The translations under genes were made by a program, and so were the position numbers. The notes under the pieces are model-generated. The model saw only the letters and a program-made list of their open reading frames with translations. It was not told the DNA's origin and made no database searches. DNA of 5,115 nucleotides from Candidatus Zixiibacteriota bacterium (lineage in GTDB: Bacteria; Zixibacteria; MSB-5A5; GN15; JAAZOE01): positions 1 through 5,115 of the forward strand of contig JAUUYJ010000201.1 in the NCBI GenBank assembly GCA_030588275.1. The letters run 5' to 3'. Shown piece by piece: positions 1 to 5,115 of the stretch (its first letter is position 1; the number at the start of each line of letters is the position of its first letter).

Positions 1-1439
1 CGGTCTTTTCTTACCGGTTATCGATTGTCCATTTTTGGTCATTGATCTTTATTTATATCTGGGCCGGACCGCATCATCTTCTTTATACCGCTCTGCCGGA
101 CTGGGCTCAGTCTTTGGGGGTTGTTTTCTCGATTATGCTTATCGCACCATCATGGGGCGGGATGCTCAACGGTCTGTTGACGCTAAGGGGTGCCTGGGAT
201 CGGGTGCGTGACGATCCGGTTTTGAAGTTCATGGTTGTGGCGGTGACCGCCTATGGGATGGCAACCTTTGAGGGACCGATGCTGGCGATCAAATCGGTCA
301 ATGCCTTATCGCATTACACCGATTGGACGATTGCCCACGTTCATGTTGGAGCGCTTGGTTGGAATGGATTTTTGACCTTTGGTATTTTGTACTGGCTCAT
401 CCCCCGTCTGTATCAGACCAAACTTTATTCGGTTCGGTTAGCCAATTACCACTTCTGGATCGGTTTTTTGGGGATTCTGATTTATGTCCTGCCGTTGTAT
501 TTTGCCGGGATAACGCAATCTTTGATGTGGAAGCAGTTTACTCCTGAGGGATATCTTCTATATCCCAATTTCCTTGAGACGGTTATTCAGATTATTCCGA
601 TGTATGTTATCCGTTCGATCGGTGGATCTCTGTTTCTCATCGGTGCCTTTATGATGATTCATAATTTGGGCAAAACGATGAAGCTGGGAACTCTGTTACG
701 GGACGAAGAGGCAGAAGCACCGGCACTTGAGAAAAAAGCACCAGCCGATGAGAAGCACCCTTATCGACATCGGGTTTTGGAGAGAAAACCGGTGCTGTTT
801 ATGATACTGTCTCTGGTCGCTATCTCAATCGGTGGAATTGTCGAGATGGTTCCGACATTTTTGATAAAGTCAAACATTCCGACGATTAGCGCGGTTAAGC
901 CGTACAGTCCGCTGGAGCTTGAGGGACGTGACGTTTACGTCGCCGAAGGATGCCATAATTGCCATTCGCAAATGGTGCGTCCGTTCCGATCAGAAACTGA
1001 GCGGTATGGTCAATATTCCAAATCGGGCGAATTCGTTTACGATCATCCGTTCCAATGGGGTTCTAAACGAACCGGACCAGACCTCCATCGGATCGGAGGA
1101 AAATATCCGGATGCCTGGCATTATAACCATATGATTGAACCGGCTCTGATGTCACCGGGATCAATCATGCCGGCTTACCAATGGCTGGCTGATGATCTGA
1201 TTGACCTTGATGTGACGCCGGACAAGATTCGAGTGATGCAAACTCTGGGTGTGCCGTATCCGGACGGTTACGCCGATCGGGCGGTGGCCGATTTGAAAGT
1301 TCAGGCGGCTGAGATCTCTGCACGATTGAAGGAATCAGGTTTCGTGGTCGTCGATAGCACCAAGATGATCGCTCTGATCGCCTACCTCCAGCGGCTCGGA
1401 ACCGATATCCGAACCGATAAAGCGATAGAGAGTAAGTAG
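1..1439 (+). CDS. ccoNO: cbb3-type cytochrome c oxidase, fused subunit I/II (CcoN-CcoO), 5' end cut off by window
   Basis: Catalytic core of the cbb3 oxidase, reducing O2 at the haem b3-CuB centre in the cytoplasmic membrane. The frame is open from the left edge (first full codon at 3), so the N-terminal part of CcoN lies outside; the TTG at 42 is internal, not a start. Seen: the CcoN segment WAGPHH (CuB histidine codons 72-77, with the expected cross-linked Tyr at 54-56), a FEGP motif (codons 267-278), and HVH at 336-344 (haem b3 and haem b ligands by family alignment). After several membrane helices comes a charged linker (681-791), a new membrane helix (about 792-851), then a CcoO domain with haem c motif CHNCH (951-965), axial Met in PGSIMPAY (codon 1167-1169), and the CcoO-type C-terminal YLQRLGTDI. 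No stop lies between the two parts, so it is a true fusion. Such fusions are known in Bacteroidota-type loci. Identification is firm; only the N-terminus is missing. Confidence 0.97.
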   Translation, partial: VFSYRLSIVHFWSLIFIYIWAGPHHLLYTALPDWAQSLGVVFSIMLIAPSWGGMLNGLLTLRGAWDRVRDDPVLKFMVVAVTAYGMATFEGPMLAIKSVNALSHYTDWTIAHVHVGALGWNGFLTFGILYWLIPRLYQTKLYSVRLANYHFWIGFLGILIYVLPLYFAGITQSLMWKQFTPEGYLLYPNFLETVIQIIPMYVIRSIGGSLFLIGAFMMIHNLGKTMKLGTLLRDEEAEAPALEKKAPADEKHPYRHRVLERKPVLFMILSLVAISIGGIVEMVPTFLIKSNIPTISAVKPYSPLELEGRDVYVAEGCHNCHSQMVRPFRSETERYGQYSKSGEFVYDHPFQWGSKRTGPDLHRIGGKYPDAWHYNHMIEPALMSPGSIMPAYQWLADDLIDLDVTPDKIRVMQTLGVPYPDGYADRAVADLKVQAAEISARLKESGFVVVDSTKMIALIAYLQRLGTDIRTDKAIESK

Positions 1440-1456
1440 CATCGCATAATAGATGA

Positions 1457-1486
1457 GTTGAAAATCAACCCGATGAGATGGGGTTG
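1457..1486 (+). other. Two overlapping, mutually exclusive hairpins in the ccoNO-ccoQ spacer
   Basis: In the 77-base gap between ccoNO and ccoQ, GTTGA (1457-1461) pairs with TCAAC (1465-1469) over a 3-base loop, while CAACCC (1466-1471) pairs perfectly with GGGTTG (1481-1486) over a 9-base loop. The two stems share CAAC at 1466-1469, so only one can form at a time. There is no T-run after the second stem (it is followed by CAAAAG), so it does not look like an intrinsic terminator. It could be an mRNA processing or stability element between cistrons, or chance. The stems are seen directly; the role is a guess. Confidence 0.35.
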
Positions 1487-1503
1487 CAAAAGTATTAGAA
1501 TGG

Positions 1504-1514
1504 TAAGAAAGAAG
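1504..1514 (+). promoter_or_regulatory. Purine-rich ribosome binding region for ccoQ
   Basis: An A/G-rich run (TAAGAAAGAAG) ends two bases before the ATG at 1517. It is not a textbook GGAGG, but it is the only purine tract near this start and supports choosing ATG 1517. Confidence 0.4.
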
Positions 1515-1516
1515 TT

Positions 1517-1744
1517 ATGATAAAAAATGTGTTGGAGTCGATTGCCGGTGTTGAAATCTATGGCATCATTTCGCTGGTGTTGTTTTTTGCCGTCTTTCTC
1601 TTTATGGTAATTCGTACGGTCGGCATCAAAAAGGATGACATCAGGCAGTACAGCCTGATCCCCCTGGATGATACCGAATCGTCCGAACCGAGTAATCATA
1701 ATTCATCTGGCAGAGTGGAATTGAATGAGGGAGTTGATCTGTAA
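1517..1744 (+). CDS. ccoQ: cbb3-type oxidase small subunit CcoQ/FixQ-like
   Basis: A 75-residue, single-pass membrane protein between ccoNO and ccoP, the standard place for CcoQ, which is not catalytic and stabilises the association of CcoP with the core in organisms where it was studied. Seen: a short N-terminal segment, one hydrophobic helix at about residues 14-33 (starting in EIYGIISL), a basic stretch (GIKKDD, 36-41) fitting a cytoplasmic boundary, then YSLIPLDD (45-52) followed by an acidic, Ser/Asn-rich tail. The EIYxIISL pattern after the N-terminus and the LPLDD-like motif resemble CcoQ proteins of Bacteroidota-type loci. The stop codon shares its last A with the ATG of ccoP. Sequence conservation in this family is low, so the call rests on size, helix and position together. 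Confidence 0.85.
   Translation: MIKNVLESIAGVEIYGIISLVLFFAVFLFMVIRTVGIKKDDIRQYSLIPLDDTESSEPSNHNSSGRVELNEGVDL
1727..1733 (+). promoter_or_regulatory. Shine-Dalgarno-like site for ccoP inside the end of ccoQ
   Basis: GAGGGAG lies 10 bases before the ATG at 1744, within the ccoQ coding end. It is the best SD match in the window, although the spacing is slightly long. Together with the TAATG stop-start overlap it suggests translational coupling of ccoQ and ccoP. Confidence 0.5.
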
Positions 1745-2415
1745 TGGCTGAGTATAATGACGAGCCTCTGGAACATGAGTACGATGGAATCAAAGAACTG
1801 GATAATAATCTCCCCCGCTGGTGGTTGGGTCTTTTTTACCTGAGCATCATTTGGTCGGTTCTGTATATGTTCTATTACCATGTGGCCGAAATCGGCTACC
1901 TGCAGGAGGATGAGTACCGACTGGAGATTGATCCAAATTACACCAGAGCGGAACAGTCGGGTGGAAAACTGTTGGGTATTATTCCGGAATATCGCACCCC
2001 CTTTTACTCTCCGGCGGGAGATGTTACACCACGATCGGCCATGACCTCAAAAGGAATCAAACGAGCCGTTCTGTTAACTTTTGAAACCGACACAGTATCA
2101 TATCTGGCGATTACCGATCCGATCCTGCTTAACTCGGGCCGCGAATCATTTGCAAAGCTCTGCTCCCAATGTCATGGTAAGTTAGGAGAAGGTGGTGTGG
2201 GACCGAACGTGACCGATGACTATTGGCTACATGGTAATGTGATTACCAATATCGTCAAATCTGTTACCTATGGATATCCGGCCAAGGGGATGATCGCCTG
2301 GCGCGGAACATTGGCACCTGATGATATTATTAATGTATCAAGCTTTCTTATGACATTGCATGGCACCAACCCACCCAACGGGCGTGGCCCACAGGGAGAG
2401 TTGGTTGAAAACTGA
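1744..2415 (+). CDS. ccoP: cbb3-type oxidase subunit III, single-haem CcoP/FixP
   Basis: Membrane-anchored c-type cytochrome that passes electrons towards CcoO/CcoN. Seen, 223 residues: a FixP N-terminal domain (DGIKELDNNLPRWW, 14-27) running into one membrane helix (about 28-46); a segment with no obvious domain (about 55-120); then a cytochrome c domain with CSQCH (140-144), GPNVTDDYW (153-161), a likely axial Met at 183 in PAKGMIAW, and a C-terminal GTNPPNGRGPQGE. Proteobacterial CcoP is about 290-310 residues with two CxxCH motifs; here there is only one. The PAKGMIxW and GTNPPN...PQGE motifs match CcoP of the Bacteroidota type, in which one haem is usual, so this reads as a lineage form rather than a truncation. 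ATG 1744 overlaps the ccoQ stop by one base and has a GAGGGAG upstream. Confidence 0.95.
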   Translation: MAEYNDEPLEHEYDGIKELDNNLPRWWLGLFYLSIIWSVLYMFYYHVAEIGYLQEDEYRLEIDPNYTRAEQSGGKLLGIIPEYRTPFYSPAGDVTPRSAMTSKGIKRAVLLTFETDTVSYLAITDPILLNSGRESFAKLCSQCHGKLGEGGVGPNVTDDYWLHGNVITNIVKSVTYGYPAKGMIAWRGTLAPDDIINVSSFLMTLHGTNPPNGRGPQGELVEN

Positions 2416-2435
2416 TAGACTGATGCGACTGTATT

Positions 2436-3881
2436 ATGATACCTGAAGAGGACAACTTTCGGGACCAAATCGCTACGGCTGACACCAAGGGTAATCGCCT
2501 CTGGGTTTATGCCCTTCAGCCCAGCGGTAGGTTGTACCGGGCTCGCACCTTCCTGTCAGTTTTTCTATTGTTGTTTTTATTTGGGGCACCTTTTCTAAAA
2601 ATCAACGGGCAACCACTTCTCCTTTTTGATATTATTCACCGGCGTTTTATTCTGTTCGGTCTTTCTTTCTGGCCCCAGGATTTTTATCTGTTTGTGCTGG
2701 TTGCCATCACCCTAGTATTTTTTGTCGTCCTGTTTACGGCGATATTTGGCCGTATCTTTTGCGGATGGATCTGCCCACAAACGGTCTTTATGGAAATGGT
2801 TTTCAGGCGAATTGAGTACTTAATCGAGGGATCGCCAGCCCGACAAAAAAAACTTAACAACGGTCCCTGGAATGAAGTCAAGCTTTTCAAAAAATCGTTG
2901 AAGCATTCGGTTTTCTTTGGCATTTCATTTTTGATCGGGAATATATTCTTAGCATACATCATCGGTATCGATCCGCTTCTTAAGATAATAACCGAGCCAC
3001 CCTCGCTCCACCCGATTGGGTTGGTTGCCATGATCGGGTTCAGCCTCATTTTTTACGGCGTCTTTGCCTGGTTTCGGGAACAGGCTTGCGTGATGGTCTG
3101 TCCCTATGGGCGACTCCAATCGGTTTTGATCGATTCCAACAGCATTGTTGTTGCCTATGACCATAAGCGAGGTGAACCACGCGCTAAATTTAAAAAGATC
3201 ATTGCCTCTGCCTCTGCGACCGACGTTGGTGATTGCGTTGCCTGTAACGCCTGTGTCGCCGTCTGTCCGACCGGGATCGATATAAGGCATGGGACGCAAC
3301 TGGAGTGTGTCAACTGCACCGCCTGTATTGATGCCTGCAACTCCGTTATGCGCAAGGTTAAGAGGCCGGAAGGGTTGATCCGGTACGCCTCCGAAAACTC
3401 AATATTGGGAGGCAAGAAATTCAAATTCACCGGCCGGATTGCGATCTATTCTTCCCTTCTTGTGATCTTATTGATTGTCATCACATCCCTTTTGTCCGGG
3501 CGATCCGATTTGGAAGCAACCATTCTTCGGACACCGGGTGCATTATTTTATGAAGGTGACAACGGAGAGATCAGAAATCTTTATACGGTGCGGGTAATTA
3601 ATAAGACGTTTGATCCGATCCCGGTTGAGATCAGCCTGCTGACTCCATCCTATGGGCAGATAAAAATGGTGGGAAACGATTTGCTAGTCCCGGCCGATTC
3701 TTCTTTGGAATCTGCTTTCTTTGTCGATATTCCAGCGGAGAAAATCGTTACCAGATCGACCTTGCTCACAATTGAGCTGATAACCTCAGGGGAGGTTATT
3801 CATCGAACCGAAACCTCTTTTTTGGGACCACAGCGATCGATTGAAAAGGTTTCGGAGGCAGAAAAGGCTGGAGTGAAGTAA
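2436..3881 (+). CDS. ccoG: cbb3 oxidase assembly protein CcoG (FixG/RdxA), membrane polyferredoxin
   Basis: Integral membrane iron-sulphur protein needed for cbb3 oxidase biogenesis; in Rhodobacter the CcoG protein has been linked to reduction of Cu(II) to Cu(I) for the CuB site. Seen, 481 residues: soluble N-terminus with PSGRLYRARTF (29-39), hydrophobic helices around 39-56, 84-104, 157-178 and 195-213, membrane-associated CGWICP (109-114) and CVMVCP (218-223) motifs, then two ferredoxin-type clusters, CxxCxxCxxxCP at C267/270/273/277 and CxxCxxCxxxC at C291/294/297/301. A fifth helix (about 335-353) leads to a beta-rich C-terminal domain (about 360-465) of the FixG immunoglobulin-like type. 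All expected cysteines are present and length is normal. It starts 20 bases after ccoP; an in-frame TGA at 2421 makes ATG 2436 the first ATG, but no clear SD precedes it. Confidence 0.97.
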   Translation: MIPEEDNFRDQIATADTKGNRLWVYALQPSGRLYRARTFLSVFLLLFLFGAPFLKINGQPLLLFDIIHRRFILFGLSFWPQDFYLFVLVAITLVFFVVLFTAIFGRIFCGWICPQTVFMEMVFRRIEYLIEGSPARQKKLNNGPWNEVKLFKKSLKHSVFFGISFLIGNIFLAYIIGIDPLLKIITEPPSLHPIGLVAMIGFSLIFYGVFAWFREQACVMVCPYGRLQSVLIDSNSIVVAYDHKRGEPRAKFKKIIASASATDVGDCVACNACVAVCPTGIDIRHGTQLECVNCTACIDACNSVMRKVKRPEGLIRYASENSILGGKKFKFTGRIAIYSSLLVILLIVITSLLSGRSDLEATILRTPGALFYEGDNGEIRNLYTVRVINKTFDPIPVEISLLTPSYGQIKMVGNDLLVPADSSLESAFFVDIPAEKIVTRSTLLTIELITSGEVIHRTETSFLGPQRSIEKVSEAEKAGVK

Positions 3882-3934
3882 CAAGTATTCATATGATGCT
3901 ATAACTGCATATTGCGAAAAAGAGAATAAAAAGT

Positions 3935-4420
3935 ATGGAAAAAGAGAAGACCCAAGAGGTCAAAACAAAGAGTAATTCAAAATGGGGTATTGGAATTGTA
4001 GTTCTCTATTCCGGGTTTGTGCTCTTTATGCTAACGCTGGTTCTGTTTGTTACTTTTCAGAAAATTGATCTGGTCTCCCCCGACTATTACCAAAAAGATT
4101 TAACGCACCAAAGCCGAATTGATGCGACCAATCGGGCCGAGGCATTATTAGAAAAACTGAAATTTGCATACCTCCCCAAACAGAATCTACTCTCTATCGG
4201 TTTCCCGAAAGAGCACCTTTTGGAAGATGTTACCGGCCAGATTACGCTGTTTCGACCTTCCGATGCAAGCTTGGACCAAATTATCAAAATCGCCCCCAAC
4301 CATTCGGGGCAACAACAAATAAAGACACAGAGGCTGGCTAAAGGGTTATGGAAAGTTACCATCGAGTGGCAAGCGTCTGGAGATGAATACTTTTTTTCAG
4401 AAACCGTTTATATTGAGTGA
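3935..4420 (+). CDS. ccoH: cbb3 oxidase assembly protein CcoH/FixH family
   Basis: Single-pass membrane protein of the FixH family, required for stable assembly of cbb3 oxidase in the organisms examined, where it contacts CcoN or the assembly intermediates. Seen, 161 residues: a charged, Lys-rich N-terminus, one membrane helix at about 17-41, then the family hallmark LVSPDYYQKDL (46-56) directly after the helix, followed by a helical segment (about 57-76) and a beta-rich outer domain ending in SETVYIE. No cysteine is present. Position after ccoG is the classical ccoG-ccoH order. The start ATG at 3935 follows an A/G-rich stretch (AGAGA at 3921-3925). The 53-base gap from ccoG is AT-rich and shows no convincing promoter or terminator. 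FixH proteins diverge strongly, but the SPDYY motif and location make this call sound. Confidence 0.92.
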   Translation: MEKEKTQEVKTKSNSKWGIGIVVLYSGFVLFMLTLVLFVTFQKIDLVSPDYYQKDLTHQSRIDATNRAEALLEKLKFAYLPKQNLLSIGFPKEHLLEDVTGQITLFRPSDASLDQIIKIAPNHSGQQQIKTQRLAKGLWKVTIEWQASGDEYFFSETVYIE

Positions 4421-4428
4421 CTGTTGAT

Positions 4429-5115
4429 ATGAATATTGATATTTTTGCCGCGTTTATAATCGGCTTGGCCGGAAGCCTTCATTGCATCGGCATGTGTGGA
4501 CCGATTATCCTGATTCTCCCGACCCGTGATGGGTCCCGTCTGAATTATTTTACCGGGCGGTTGTTGTATAACTTTGGTCGTACTATCTCCTATTCTGCCC
4601 TGGGCGTTTTGTCTGGCTTCATCGGGCATAGCTTTGTTTGGGGTGGATCGCAGAGGACGCTTTCTATCCTGATGGGAGTGGTGATTATTCTTTTCGTCAT
4701 TATTCCGACCAACTGGAAATCATCCGCAATCGATAAAATTGTTCCGGCCAAAATAACTGATCTGTTCAAATCATTTTGGGGCCGTCTGTTCCGCCGCTCT
4801 TCCCTCAAATCTCTATGGGGCATCGGCCTGCTCAATGGCTTCCTCCCTTGCGGTTTAGTTTATATTGCTATGGCAGGTGCCGCCGCAACCGGAGATCCAC
4901 TCAAAGGTGGCCTGTACATGGCGCTGTTTGGGTTGGGGACGTTTCCGGTTATGTTGACCGGATCGCTTTTGGGAAGCTTGGTTGGAATCAGAGCCAAAAA
5001 GATTTTCAGGCCGATCTTACCGATTGGAGCGATCATCATTGCCATTCTTCTTATTCTACGAGGGATGTCATTGGGAATACCATTGATTAGCCCCGCCTAT
5101 GCCAGCGACCAGAAG
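4429..5115 (+). CDS. TauE/SafE-family (DsbD_2 / UreH-like) membrane protein, 3' end beyond window
   Basis: Open frame of 229 codons from ATG 4429 to the right edge with no stop, so partial. Polytopic: hydrophobic helices at about residues 5-30, 52-70, 78-93, 129-151, 160-185 and 194-212. Seen: SLHCIGMCGP (16-25) in the first helix and NGFLPCGLVY (136-145) in a later one. These two motifs define the proteins usually annotated as sulfite exporter TauE/SafE family (DsbD_2-like domain). Despite that name, members encoded beside ccoG/ccoH are commonly thought to act in copper handling or redox maturation of the oxidase, as the intramembrane Cys/His/Met residues suggest; this role is inferred. Family length is about 220-250 residues, so little is missing. 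It starts 8 bases after the ccoH stop with no good SD (only GAGTGA at the ccoH end), consistent with coupling. Confidence 0.88.
   Translation, partial: MNIDIFAAFIIGLAGSLHCIGMCGPIILILPTRDGSRLNYFTGRLLYNFGRTISYSALGVLSGFIGHSFVWGGSQRTLSILMGVVIILFVIIPTNWKSSAIDKIVPAKITDLFKSFWGRLFRRSSLKSLWGIGLLNGFLPCGLVYIAMAGAAATGDPLKGGLYMALFGLGTFPVMLTGSLLGSLVGIRAKKIFRPILPIGAIIIAILLILRGMSLGIPLISPAYASDQK

Noticed and set aside
72..92. Leu in GPHHLLYT where proteobacterial CcoN has a third His (HHLHYT)
   Set aside because: The metal ligands are the first two histidines, both present. As I recall, the Leu form is common in Bacteroidota-type CcoN, so it is not a loss of function.
1457..1469. TTGA-AAA-TCAA as an FNR/Anr-type operator, which would suit a low-oxygen oxidase
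   Set aside because: The FNR consensus is TTGAT-N4-ATCAA, that is six bases between TTGA and TCAA; here there are only three. It is also inside the operon rather than at its promoter.
1466..1490. Intrinsic terminator after ccoNO
   Set aside because: The 6-bp stem is followed by CAAAAG rather than a T-run, and the downstream genes encode subunits of the same complex.
1382..1699. Antisense open frame across the ccoNO end, the spacer and ccoQ
   Set aside because: It overlaps two well-supported genes on the opposite strand, has no recognisable domain and no convincing start signal, and looks like a shadow frame.
3882..3934. Internal promoter or terminator in the AT-rich gap between ccoG and ccoH
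   Set aside because: Only a weak ATATG/CATAT pairing is visible, with no properly spaced -35/-10 pair or T-run that I can defend.
4776..5090. Plus-strand 104-codon open frame within the last gene
   Set aside because: It lies in another frame of the TauE/SafE-type gene, whose own frame encodes clear membrane helices and the PCGLVY motif. The alternative product has no family resemblance.

Overview
This window is a stretch of one co-directional operon (+ strand throughout) for a cbb3-type (C-family) haem-copper cytochrome c oxidase and its assembly factors. Nothing in it is foreign or mobile, and I see no RNA gene, CRISPR array or insertion sequence. The gene order is: 3' part of a fused ccoN-ccoO gene, ccoQ, ccoP, ccoG, ccoH (fixH), and a TauE/SafE-type (DsbD_2 / UreH-like) membrane protein that runs off the right edge.

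Organism: several features match the oxidase loci of Bacteroidota and related FCB-group phyla rather than the classical proteobacterial ccoNOQP-ccoGHIS arrangement. These are the CcoN-CcoO fusion, a CcoP with a single haem c, the order NO-Q-P-G-H-TauE, and mostly weak or absent Shine-Dalgarno sequences. Base composition looks balanced (near half GC). I would place it as a Bacteroidota-like or other FCB-superphylum bacterium (for example a Zixibacteria-, Balneolaeota- or Calditrichota-type lineage), but the phylum is an inference from gene architecture, not a measured assignment.

Layout: 1-1439 is the C-terminal half of CcoN (haem b/b3 and CuB ligands) joined through a charged linker to a complete CcoO monohaem domain. 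1440-1516 is a 77-base spacer with two competing hairpins. 1517-1744 is ccoQ, overlapping by one base (TAATG) with ccoP at 1744-2415. 2436-3881 is ccoG, 3935-4420 is ccoH, and 4429-5115 is the partial TauE/SafE-family gene. All genes lie within 0-77 bases of each other, and no internal promoter or terminator is evident, so one polycistronic transcript is likely.

How they work together: CcoNO carries the oxygen-reducing site and its first haem c donor. CcoP supplies a further membrane-anchored haem c, and CcoQ is a small single-pass stabilising subunit. CcoG (a ferredoxin-like membrane protein linked to Cu(II) reduction), CcoH and the TauE/SafE-type protein are assembly or copper-handling factors. 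The result is a high-affinity terminal oxidase for low-oxygen respiration. I found no convincing undescribed system. The points most worth a second look are the subunit fusion, the lineage-type single-haem CcoP with an unexplained middle segment, the CcoNO/CcoQ intergenic hairpin pair and the cysteine-bearing membrane protein at the end.
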